From the NCBI GenBank assembly GCA_964475955.1, contig CAYYZY010000011.1, forward strand, positions 13,695 to 77,694: 64,000 nt of DNA, given 5' to 3'. The notes beneath the pieces were generated by a model, which searched no databases, was not told where the DNA came from, and worked only from the letters and a program-made list of their open reading frames with translations. This DNA comes from DATKZH01 sp964475955 (GTDB taxonomy: Bacteria > Planctomycetota > Planctomycetia > Pirellulales > Thermoguttaceae). Position numbers and translations under genes: made by a program. This document shows positions 23,394-31,891 of the stretch, one piece after another; the first letter of the stretch is position 1; the number at the start of each line of letters is the position of its first letter.

Positions 23394-23425
23394 GTGTCGC
23401 CCCAGCAAAAGGCCGCACAGGCGGC

Positions 23426-25090
23426 TCAGTTGCCGGAAGCGGCCCGCGTGGGGCTCCAGCGCTGGGCGACGAGCTGTTGGGCGGCCTGGACGGCCGCCTC
23501 GAGCACGGGGTCGTCGGCCGGGGGCGGCAACTGGCCGGAGCCGTCGACGGGCCGGGCGACCCGCCGGACTTCGATGTCGGGCTCGACCCCGATGTGCCCG
23601 TAAGGCTGCCCGCCGGGCGAGTAGAACTTCGAGGTCGTCAGCCGCAACCCGCCGTTGGTCGCGTTAAGTCGGAAGATGCTCTGCACGGAGCCCTTGCCGT
23701 AGCTTCGCGTGCCGACGACCGTACCCCGATGATGGTAGTGGACGGCCCCGGCGAAGATTTCGGCCGCGCTGGCGCTGTCGTGGTCGATGAGCACGACCAG
23801 GGGCACGCGCCAGGTGCCGCCGCGGTGGGCCGAGTAGGTGAAGTCCTCCTGGAAGCTGCGCCCCCGCGTGGAGACGATCACGCCCTCTTGGAGGAACTTG
23901 TCGGCCACCTCGACCGCGGTGACCAGCAATCCGCCCGGGTTGCCCCGCAGGTCGATGACCAGGCTTCGCATCCCCAACTCCTGTAGGGTGCGCAGGGCGG
24001 CGTCGAGGTCGCGGGAGGTGGTCTTCTGGAAGCAGGTGAGCTGGAGGTAACCGATGCCCCGGCTGTCGTCGACCAGGCGCACGCCGTCGATGCTGGGCAC
24101 GTCGACCCGCTCGCGGCGCACGCTCACCTGCCGCGGCGGCTCGCCGGGCGTGACGACCGCCAGCTCGGCCACGCTCCCTTCGACGCCTTGGAGCAGGTTG
24201 GCCGCCTGGTCGGTGGTCAGGCCCTCGGTCGGCTGGCCGTCGACCGTGGTGATCCGGTCGCCGGCGCGGATTCCGCTCAACTCGGCGGGGCTGCCGCTGA
24301 TGACGCGCACGATCAGAAGGGCCCCGTCGTCGGCCTTCAGCTCGACGCCCAGCCCCACGAAGTTCCCCTCGATCTGCGACATCACGTCGCCCAGTTGCGC
24401 GGGGGTGAGATAGGTGGAGTAGACGTCCAGGCTGTTGGTCGCCCCGCACATGTACTCCAGCACGACGCACTGCGGTGAAATACCCAGCCGACGCTGCGCC
24501 AGCACCGCGGCCGTGGCCACGGCGTCGCGGCAATCGGCCCGCGACTGGAGCATGCGCGGGCCGAGGGTGCGCCGCAGTTCGTAGCGGAACGCGTCGATCG
24601 CCTTAGCGTCGGCCTGCGGTGCGTGGCGGTCGAGGAACGCCCGTTCGTCCAGGGCCACCTCGAGCATGTTCGTCCCCCGCTCGACCAGGTCCTTCCAGTT
24701 GGGCGATTCGACGTAATGGGCCTGGAGCTTCAGCAGGACCTCCGAGTAAATGTCCAGCGCCTCGGCGAACGACGCGCGGCCCAAAAGCGCCTGGTAGCTT
24801 CGGTCGTCGGCGCGACGGGCCAGGTCGTAGTGGAGCCGGGCGTGCTCGAACCGCAGCCGGAGGCTCCGGTCGTGGGGAAAACGCCGCACGGCTTCTTCGT
24901 AATGCGCCAGCGCCTCGCCCCAGCGCCGCTGGACTTCGAGCTGCCGGCCTTCGACGAGGATCTGGCTGACCCGGTCGGAATGGTCGGCGGGAAGCTGCAG
25001 CGGCTGGGCCGCCGCCGCGGCGCCCAACACCAGCGCCGCAAACACCGTCGCAAGGATGACGCCGCGGGGGAGCAGGACCTTTCGGGGCAT
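23426..25090 (-). CDS. S41-family carboxyl-terminal processing peptidase with N-terminal TPR-like and PDZ domains
   Basis: The 554-residue protein starts with a signal peptide or anchor (VILATVFAALVLGAAAAAQ), then a TPR-like helical stretch at about 38-120. A PDZ domain lies at about 235-325 (EGNFVGLGVELKADDG, GIRAGDRITTVDGQP). The S41 protease domain lies at about 340-530: MRSLVIDLRGNPGGLL, then the SAS motif at 439-441 with the nucleophilic serine, and SYGKGSVQ with Lys466 and Gln470. Such enzymes cleave exported or membrane proteins near their C-termini. The fold is complete. A strong predicted promoter lies about 180 bases upstream. The DADHNS-like SDRVSQILVEGRQLEVQRRW start of the TPR part is typical of planctomycete members. 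Confidence 0.88.
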   Translation of the reverse strand: MPRKVLLPRGVILATVFAALVLGAAAAAQPLQLPADHSDRVSQILVEGRQLEVQRRWGEALAHYEEAVRRFPHDRSLRLRFEHARLHYDLARRADDRSYQALLGRASFAEALDIYSEVLLKLQAHYVESPNWKDLVERGTNMLEVALDERAFLDRHAPQADAKAIDAFRYELRRTLGPRMLQSRADCRDAVATAAVLAQRRLGISPQCVVLEYMCGATNSLDVYSTYLTPAQLGDVMSQIEGNFVGLGVELKADDGALLIVRVISGSPAELSGIRAGDRITTVDGQPTEGLTTDQAANLLQGVEGSVAELAVVTPGEPPRQVSVRRERVDVPSIDGVRLVDDSRGIGYLQLTCFQKTTSRDLDAALRTLQELGMRSLVIDLRGNPGGLLVTAVEVADKFLQEGVIVSTRGRSFQEDFTYSAHRGGTWRVPLVVLIDHDSASAAEIFAGAVHYHHRGTVVGTRSYGKGSVQSIFRLNATNGGLRLTTSKFYSPGGQPYGHIGVEPDIEVRRVARPVDGSGQLPPPADDPVLEAAVQAAQQLVAQRWSPTRAASGN

Positions 25091-25270
25091 GGTCGGATCC
25101 GTCGTTGCTGGGAGCGTCCTCGTCCCGCGCCGTCGTGCGTTCCTCGTCCCGCGCCGTCCAGACGAATACCGGCAACCGGCCGTTGAGCATCGCCGCTTCG
25201 GAGGGTGGGGCGTTTCGGGCGGGCTGGGCGAGCGACCGTCGCAGGGAAAGGTCCAGTCTCTCACCTAACC

Positions 25271-25299
25271 AATATAGAACACGTTCTGGGGGCCGTCAA
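25271..25299 (-). promoter_or_regulatory. sigma-70-type promoter for the S41 peptidase gene
   Basis: On the minus strand TTGACG (25299-25294) and TATATT (25276-25271) are 17 bases apart, which is close to the ideal spacing and sequence. The AT-rich site stands out in the GC-rich background. The spacer contains AGAAC..GTTCT, a dyad that could bind a regulator. The 5' untranslated region would be about 175 bases. Confidence 0.7.
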
Positions 25300-25683
25300 A
25301 AATCGACCGCCCGAATCCCGTAGGAATATCCGGAACCACCCGCACGGCCGGTCCCCCGCAGCGGATCGCAACGAACGCACCCACCCGCAACGGCCGAACG
25401 CGTGGCGCCGTTTGGACCGCCTGGCGGGCGTGTCGGGGTTCTGCGGACCCCGCTCGCCGCCGCTTCCGTTACGCGGGCCGGAAGCGCGAAGTTCGCAGAC
25501 GACGCCTCACCAGCGCGGGAACGAACTCCCCAAACCGCGAAGCCGGACGCGGGAGCTCGCGCCACAAATGACCCAAATGATCCCGGGCGGAAGCCCGCCG
25601 CCCCACGCACGCCACTTCCTGCGCCTCCCCTGCTCCGCAACGGCCGTCGTTCGTCGCGATGGGCTCAGGACGCGCGCATGTGC

Positions 25684-25710
25684 GTAAGACGAAATACCAC
25701 TGCGTCCTAC
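25684..25710. repeat. degenerate copy of the GTAGGACGGAATGCC repeat
   Basis: GTAAGACGAAATACCACTGC plus GTCCTAC is the reverse-complement form of the repeat at 9171-9197 with several substitutions, so it is an old copy. Confidence 0.6.
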
Positions 25711-25850
25711 CTCGAGGCGGCCGAACAACGCGACGGGCCAACCGACCTCGAACGCGAGCCGACCTCCCGGCCGGCGCGCAATTACCACCTACCCCGAATG
25801 GGTTATGCGGAAGGCGACCTGTGAAAGCGGGACGGCCTCCGTCCCAGCGC

Positions 25851-25879
25851 TTGACACCGTCGACCCACTCCCGTAGGTT
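25851..25879 (+). promoter_or_regulatory. promoter of the BlaI-MoxR operon
   Basis: TTGACA at 25851-25856 and TAGGTT at 25874-25879 are 17 bases apart. The -35 is a perfect consensus and the -10 keeps TA at the start and T at the end. It lies about 47 bases before the ATG of the BlaI-like gene and is the only good promoter I see for the following 20-kb gene series. Confidence 0.65.
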
Positions 25880-25883
25880 GGTC

Positions 25884-25896
25884 AGACAGGGTGTCT
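25884..25896. promoter_or_regulatory. candidate operator dyad AGACA-N3-TGTCT
   Basis: AGACA and TGTCT form a perfect dyad around GGG immediately after the -10 box, where a repressor would block transcription. BlaI/MecI/CopY repressors bind short dyads of the ACA..TGT type at such positions. Autoregulation by the downstream BlaI-like protein is therefore plausible; this is inference. Confidence 0.5.
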
Positions 25897-25925
25897 TACC
25901 TCGTCAGCGCGGGGGCTTTTCCGAG

Positions 25926-26327
25926 ATGGCGGCTTCTGGCGACGTGACCGAAGCCGAGTTGGCCGTGCTGCGGGTCCTTTGGAGGGCGGGGCCTTCCAGG
26001 ATTCGCGGGCTGACCGGCGCCCTGTATCCCGACGGATCGGTATCGCACTACGCGACGGTGAAGAAGCTGTTGGAGCGCCTCGAAGCGAAAGGCTACGTGC
26101 GCCGCGATCGGACCGAGGCCGCCCACGTGTTCGAGGCGGTCGTCGAGCGCGACCATTTGATCGGGCACCGCCTGCGGGCCGTGGCGGCAAGTCTCTGCGA
26201 CGGCCTGATGACCCCGCTCTTGATGCACCTGGTCGATCCGAGGCGATTGACCGAAAGCGAGCTCGAGCGGGTTCGGGCGCTGCTGGAGGAGTACGACCCG
26301 CCGCCGGAACGGAAACAGAGACAGTAG
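25926..26327 (+). CDS. BlaI/MecI/CopY-family transcriptional repressor
   Basis: The 133-residue protein has a winged-helix N-terminal domain: VTEAELAVLRVLWRAGPSRIRGLTGALYPD followed by HYATVKKLLERLEAKGYVRRDRTEAAHVFEAVVERD, which matches the family closely. A C-terminal helical dimerisation part (LMTPLLMHLVDPRRLTESELERVRALLEEY) is present. In the classical systems a BlaR1-type membrane metalloprotease cleaves the repressor; no such gene is visible here. The ATG at 25926 is used; the frame opens earlier but only in shadow sequence. It is the first gene of the series and may control all of it. Confidence 0.88.
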   Translation: MAASGDVTEAELAVLRVLWRAGPSRIRGLTGALYPDGSVSHYATVKKLLERLEAKGYVRRDRTEAAHVFEAVVERDHLIGHRLRAVAASLCDGLMTPLLMHLVDPRRLTESELERVRALLEEYDPPPERKQRQ

Positions 26328-26355
26328 CCGGTCGTTCTGAACCGGAGGGGCGCGG

Positions 26356-27432
26356 ATGAAGCGGACGAGCCGTCGCGGATTCATGGCGCGGGCCGCCGGC
26401 CTGGGAGCGTCGATGACGCTGGGGCCGTCGTGGGCCCTTTCGCAGGAAGAGCCGGCGCCGGACCGGAACACGACCGACCTGATGACCCCGGCCGTCGACC
26501 GCGCGGTCCAACGGGGGCTCGCCTATCTCGCCCGGCGGCAGACGGTGCGCGGCCAAGCGAAGGGGGCGTTCGGCTCGGGGGGCTACAGCGACGGCGTGGC
26601 CGTGTGCGCGCTGGCCGGGCTGGCGTTCATGGCCGGCGGCAGTCCGCCGGGGCGGGGGCCCTACGGGAAGCACGTCGAGCGGTGCATCGAGTTCCTCCTG
26701 GCGAACACGAACGAGCAGGGGTACATCGCGGCGCCGGGGGGCGGTCGCGACCGGATGTACGGCCACGGTTTCGCCACGCTGTTTCTGGCGGAAGCCTACG
26801 GCATGTCGATGCACGAGGACGACGATTCGCGGCTGGGAGGGAAGCTGCGAAGCGCCGTGAAGCTGATCGTCGACACCCAGAACGACGAGGGCGGCTGGCG
26901 CTATCAGCCGGTCAAGAGCGACGCCGACCTCTCGGTCACCATCTGCCAGATCATGGCCCTGCGCGCGGCGCGCGACGCCGGCCTCAACGTGCCCGACGCC
27001 ACGCGCACCCGCTGCATCGACTACGTGCGCAAGAGCCGGAATTCCGACGGCAGCTTCCGCTACACGCTCTCTTCGAGCCGAAGCTCGTTTCCGCTCACCG
27101 CGGCGGGCATCGTGGCCTTGAACAGTGCGGGCGTTTATAGCGGCCCCGAGATCGAGAAGGCCCGCGCGTACATGATGCGGAACCTCCCTTCGGGCTCCAT
27201 CAGCGGAAGCTACTACTTTTACGCGCACTACTACGCCGCCCAGGCCGCGTGGCACGCGGGCGGCGCCTATTGGAGGAAGTGGTTCAAGGCGATTCGCGAC
27301 TGCCTGCTCCGCAGCCAGAGCGCCGACGGGTCGTGGGTCGACCCGCACGTGGGCGCGGAATTCGGGGCGGCGATGGCGTGCATCATCCTTCAGTTGCCCA
27401 ACAATTACCTGCCGATCTTCGCCGAGGGCTGA
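26356..27432 (+). CDS. TAT-exported prenyltransferase/squalene-cyclase-fold repeat protein
   Basis: The 358-residue protein has a TAT signal (SRRGFMARAAGLGASMTLG) and then alpha/alpha-barrel repeats of the squalene oxidase/prenyltransferase type. QW-like units are visible: GGWRYQPV, DGSFRYTL, DGSWVDPHVG, with AVQRGLAYLARRQ and ADLSVTICQIMALRAARDAG between. The DXDD or DCTAE catalytic motifs of real cyclases are absent, so it is more likely a binding scaffold or a different enzyme. It follows the repressor gene by 28 bases and stops three bases before moxR; co-expression is nearly certain. Confidence 0.8.
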   Translation: MKRTSRRGFMARAAGLGASMTLGPSWALSQEEPAPDRNTTDLMTPAVDRAVQRGLAYLARRQTVRGQAKGAFGSGGYSDGVAVCALAGLAFMAGGSPPGRGPYGKHVERCIEFLLANTNEQGYIAAPGGGRDRMYGHGFATLFLAEAYGMSMHEDDDSRLGGKLRSAVKLIVDTQNDEGGWRYQPVKSDADLSVTICQIMALRAARDAGLNVPDATRTRCIDYVRKSRNSDGSFRYTLSSSRSSFPLTAAGIVALNSAGVYSGPEIEKARAYMMRNLPSGSISGSYYFYAHYYAAQAAWHAGGAYWRKWFKAIRDCLLRSQSADGSWVDPHVGAEFGAAMACIILQLPNNYLPIFAEG

Positions 27433-27435
27433 CGC

Positions 27436-28512
<1,077 letters not shown>

Positions 28513-28550
28513 TCCCTCGGCGGCTCCCGAGCCAACCCCACGAGACGGCC

Positions 28551-29477
28551 ATGGCTGCGGCGACCGACCAGAAGTACCTCGACGTCCGAACGATCGACCG
28601 AATCACCCGGCTCGACGTGCGCGCGCGGCTGGTGGTCGAGGGGTTCATCACCGGCCAGCACAAGAGCCCGTACAACGGGGTCGCCGTGGAGTTCGCCGGG
28701 CATCGGGAATACGCCCCCGGCGACGAGATCAAGCACATCGACTGGAAGGTCTGGTCGAAGACCGACCGGCTGTACGTGAAGCAGTACGAGGAGGAGACGA
28801 ACCTCAGATGCACGATCCTGCTCGATTGCAGCCGCTCGATGCGCTACGGCGAGCGCGCCGAGACGGCCCGGAGCAAGTTCGACTACGCGGCCACCGCGGC
28901 CGCCTCGCTGACCTACCTCCTCCAGCGACAGCAGGACAGCGTGGGGCTGGTCACGTTCAACACGAAGATCGAACGCAACCTGCCGGCCAGCTCGCACCCG
29001 AGCCACTTCAAGCTGCTGTTGCACGCCCTGGAGCAGACGACCCCCGACGACCGGACCGACCTGGGCGACGTCTTCTCCGAGCTGGCCGGCCAGATCCGCC
29101 GGCGCGGCCTGATCGTGCTCCTCTCCGACCTGTTCGTCGATCGCGACACGCTGGCCGAAACCCTGCGCCAGTTCCGGATCCGACGGCACGAGGTCATCGT
29201 CCTGCACGTGCTGCACGACCACGAGCTGACGTTCCCGTTTCAGGACAACACCCTGTTTCGCGGGCTGGAGGACGAGCTCGAGCTGCACACCGAGCCGCGG
29301 GCCCTGAGGGCGACGTACCTGGAGGTCGTCGAGCGTTTTCTGTCCGACGTGCGCAGCCTGTGCGCCGGCCTGGGCATCGACTACGTGCGCATGAGCACCA
29401 GCGACCCGCTCGACGCGGTCCTTTCCGGCTATTTGCGATTCCGCCGCCGCGCGCGGCGGAACGTGGCGCCCCGGTGA
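28551..29477 (+). CDS. DUF58/VWA-like protein, MoxR partner
   Basis: The 308-residue protein has the DUF58 hallmark SPYNGVAVEFAGHREYAPGDEIKHIDWKVWSKTDRLYVKQYEEE, followed by a VWA-like fold with a D-x-S-x-S metal site (LLDCSRSMRYG). It ends with text typical of such proteins (LGIDYVRMSTSDPLDAVLSGYLRFR). In characterised clusters DUF58 proteins associate with MoxR ATPases; the exact role is unknown. There is no signal peptide. The start ATG lies 38 bases after moxR. Confidence 0.92.
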   Translation: MAAATDQKYLDVRTIDRITRLDVRARLVVEGFITGQHKSPYNGVAVEFAGHREYAPGDEIKHIDWKVWSKTDRLYVKQYEEETNLRCTILLDCSRSMRYGERAETARSKFDYAATAAASLTYLLQRQQDSVGLVTFNTKIERNLPASSHPSHFKLLLHALEQTTPDDRTDLGDVFSELAGQIRRRGLIVLLSDLFVDRDTLAETLRQFRIRRHEVIVLHVLHDHELTFPFQDNTLFRGLEDELELHTEPRALRATYLEVVERFLSDVRSLCAGLGIDYVRMSTSDPLDAVLSGYLRFRRRARRNVAPR

Positions 29478-29611
29478 GGGGTGAGGGGGTGACAGGGTGA
29501 GGGGGTGACAGGGTGATGGGGGTGAAGGGGTGATGGGGGCTTGCGGCCTGGTTCCCAAGCTCCAGCTTGAGAACGAGACGTCAGCCGGGTAACCCGAGAA
29601 GCGGTCGTTCC
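29478..29611. repeat. simple GGGTGA repeat and a GTTCCCA hairpin between DUF58 and BatA-like genes
   Basis: About 65 bases consist of imperfect GGGTGA/GGGTGACA units (29474-29540). They are followed by GTTCCCAAGCTCCAGCTTGA closing with GAAC (29551-29574), a dyad. The same 24-base family recurs at 63901-63923 (GTTCCCAGGCTCCCCCTGGG AAC). The spacer interrupts an otherwise tight gene series. Confidence 0.7.
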
Positions 29612-31885
29612 ATGTTCGGCAGTTGGCTGGTCAATCCGTGGTTGCTCGGCGCGGGGTCGCTGCTGGTCCTGTCGCCGATCATCATCCACCTGTTGAACAA
29701 GCGGCGGTTCAAGACGGTCGACTGGGCGGCCATGCACTTCTTAGTCGAGGCCGACCAGCGGAACCGGCGGCGCGTGCGCCTCGAGGACCTGCTCTTGCTC
29801 GCGCTGCGCTGCCTGGCCGTGCTGCTCGTCACCCTGCTGGTCGCCCGGCCGTTTCTGGCGCTGGGCCACTCGGGTGGGACGTTCGACTCGGTCCGCTGCG
29901 AGCGGATCGTGGTGCTCGACGACTCGCCCAGCATGGACGCCCGGGCGCAGGGCTCGTCGCCGTGGCAGAGCGCCCGGCGGCGCCTGGCGGAACTGGTCGA
30001 GGGGCTGGCGGGGGCCAAGTCGGACGATTCGCTCACGCTGCTCTTGGCATCGGAGCCGAGCCGCCCCGTGTTCCACGCCCTGCCGATCAACGACGAGACC
30101 GTCGCCGAGATCGCCGAGCGGATCAAGGAGCTGGAGGTTTCCGACCTGGCCGCCGACTTCGACGCCGCGCTCGTCGAAATCGACAAGTCGCTCAAGGCCC
30201 GATCGGCCAACGTCAACCACGTCGTCTACCTGCTCAGCGACCTGCGGCGCCGCGACTGGTCGGTCGGCGAGGCGCTCGAGTCGGAAGGAATGCTCGGCGC
30301 GCTGCGGCGCATCTCCCGGCAGACCGTGGGCTGCTTCGTGGTCGACGTGGCCGGCGACGAGGTCGACAACCTGGCCGTCACCGAAATCGCCTCGCAGGAG
30401 AAGGCGCTGGCCCTGGGCGTCGCCTCGCGGTTTGAAGTCTCGGTGAAGAACTTCGGCGCGCGCGAGGCGGGCCGCGTGCGCGTGACGTTCACGACCGGCG
30501 ACTCCCTGCCGCTGGAGGGCCGGATCGACGCGATCCCTCCCGGGGCGACCGAATCCGTGCCCTTCACCTACACCTTCGCCCGGCCCGACGCCCCGCTGGT
30601 CGATGCGCCCCCGGAGCCCGTGCCGATCCGGGCCGAGCTGGCCGTGAAAGAGAACCCGGGTTCCGACCGCCTGGCGGCCGACAACGTGCGCCACTTCCCC
30701 GCCCGGGTCACCCGCGGCGTGCCCACGTTGATCGTCGACGGCGACCCTTCGGCCACGTACGGGCGGAGCGAGTCGTTCTTCCTCCGGCGGGCGCTGGCGC
30801 CGCCGGGCGAGTTCCTCTCGGGGATCGACGTCGAGGTCGCCAGCGACGCCGACTTCGAGACCCTCCCGCTCGACCCTTACCGGGTGATCTACCTAGCCAA
30901 TGTCTATCGCCTCAGCGACCGGCGGCGCGAAGCCCTGGAGGCGTGGGTGCGGTCGGGCGGGGGCCTGGTGATCGCGCCGGGGGACCAAGTCGACGAGGCG
31001 TTCTACAACGGCGACCTGCACCGCGACGGAGACGGACCGCTCCCCCTCAAGCTGAGGTCGATCCAAGGCGACGAGAAGCACGAGCGCTGGGTCGCCTTCG
31101 CCCCACGGGCGGCGAACCATCCGGTGCTGGCCGCCTTTGAAGGGCGGAACAATCCGTTCGTTGCCGGCGTCAAAGTGTTTCGGTGGTGGAGCGGCTCGAT
31201 CTCGCCCGACGAGTTGCGCGCCGGCCGCGCCGCGTGCGTCGCCCGGCTGACCGACGGCGAAGCCTCGCCGGCCATCGTCGAAAGGGCCTTCGGCGACGGG
31301 CGCGTGCTCGCGCTGGCGACGGCCCTCGACGCCGATTGGGCCAACTGGCCCGAGAGCCCCAGCTTCCTCATCACCATGCAGGAGTTGAACCGCTACGTGG
31401 CCCGAAAGACCGGCGACGAGGGATCGGTGGTCGTCGGCGAGCCGCTGCGCCACCCGTTGGACCTGGCGGAGTACCGCACCGACGCGTCGATTTCGGGGCC
31501 GGGCATCGAGGCGGCGCCCATCCGGACCGGGCCCGACCCGGGCCGGGCGGCCCACGGCGCCGGCTCGCAGTGGCTGGCCGGCTACGACGCGACCGCCCGG
31601 CGCGGCTTTTACCGGATGGCCCTCCGGCGGACCGACGGCTCGACCGAAACGGTCCTGTTCGCCGCGAACCTCGACCCGAGCGAGAGCGATCTGGGCCGGG
31701 TGGACCGGGGGTTGCTGCGGCGTGCGCTCGGCGACGCCCGCGTTGAGGTTGTCGACGGCACGGGCCGGGTCGAGCTGGTCACCGAAGGGGCCAAGGGCGA
31801 GCTGTGGCGGGGCGTATTGGCCGCGCTGGTCGGGCTGTTGTGCGTGGAGCAATTCCTCGGTTGGCTGTTTGGACTGCGGAGGTGA
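29612..31885 (+). CDS. BatA-like membrane VWA protein
   Basis: The 757-residue protein starts with the aerotolerance-regulator N-terminal domain: NPWLLGAGSLLVLSPIIIHLLNKRRFKTVDWAAMHFL, then a second membrane helix LLLLALRCLAVLLVTLLVARPFLAL. A VWA domain follows (IVVLDDSPSMDAR with D-x-S-x-S, VVYLLSDLRRRDWSVG). Next come a beta-sandwich stretch (ASRFEVSVKNFGAREAGRVRV) and a domain with a glutamine-amidotransferase-like feel (YRVIYLANVYRLSDRRREALEAWVRSGGGLVIAPG). A last membrane helix (GVLAALVGLLCVEQFLGWLFG) closes it. The bulk lies outside the cytoplasm. It is the usual membrane partner of MoxR and DUF58. Confidence 0.88.
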   Translation: MFGSWLVNPWLLGAGSLLVLSPIIIHLLNKRRFKTVDWAAMHFLVEADQRNRRRVRLEDLLLLALRCLAVLLVTLLVARPFLALGHSGGTFDSVRCERIVVLDDSPSMDARAQGSSPWQSARRRLAELVEGLAGAKSDDSLTLLLASEPSRPVFHALPINDETVAEIAERIKELEVSDLAADFDAALVEIDKSLKARSANVNHVVYLLSDLRRRDWSVGEALESEGMLGALRRISRQTVGCFVVDVAGDEVDNLAVTEIASQEKALALGVASRFEVSVKNFGAREAGRVRVTFTTGDSLPLEGRIDAIPPGATESVPFTYTFARPDAPLVDAPPEPVPIRAELAVKENPGSDRLAADNVRHFPARVTRGVPTLIVDGDPSATYGRSESFFLRRALAPPGEFLSGIDVEVASDADFETLPLDPYRVIYLANVYRLSDRRREALEAWVRSGGGLVIAPGDQVDEAFYNGDLHRDGDGPLPLKLRSIQGDEKHERWVAFAPRAANHPVLAAFEGRNNPFVAGVKVFRWWSGSISPDELRAGRAACVARLTDGEASPAIVERAFGDGRVLALATALDADWANWPESPSFLITMQELNRYVARKTGDEGSVVVGEPLRHPLDLAEYRTDASISGPGIEAAPIRTGPDPGRAAHGAGSQWLAGYDATARRGFYRMALRRTDGSTETVLFAANLDPSESDLGRVDRGLLRRALGDARVEVVDGTGRVELVTEGAKGELWRGVLAALVGLLCVEQFLGWLFGLRR

Positions 31886-31891
31886 CCGGAG

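Larger units (their letters stand above)
22779..23425. other. long intergenic region upstream of glnA with three repeats
   Basis: These 647 bases hold a polypurine/polypyrimidine inverted-repeat element (22911-23041), a degenerate CGCCAAGCCGCCAAGC..TTCGCGCCTCCGCGCC inverted pair (about 23285-23370), and the GGCACGTTGGAAACGTGCCC hairpin (23371-23393). I found no gene. The proximal part should carry the glnA control region. Confidence 0.6.
25091..25925. other. divergent intergenic region between the S41 gene and the BlaI-like gene
   Basis: These 835 bases contain a promoter at each end (25271-25299 minus and 25851-25879 plus), a degenerate palindrome (25684-25710) and otherwise GC-rich sequence without a supported gene. 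Frames in it show Arg/Pro-rich shadow composition. Confidence 0.6.

Noticed and set aside
23190..23603. 137-aa plus-strand frame after the S41 gene
   Set aside because: It runs through repeats and the antisense of the peptidase C-terminus; no family or good start.
29478..29560. possible small CDS in the GGGTGA repeat
   Set aside because: Low-complexity tandem sequence without a start or ribosome binding site.
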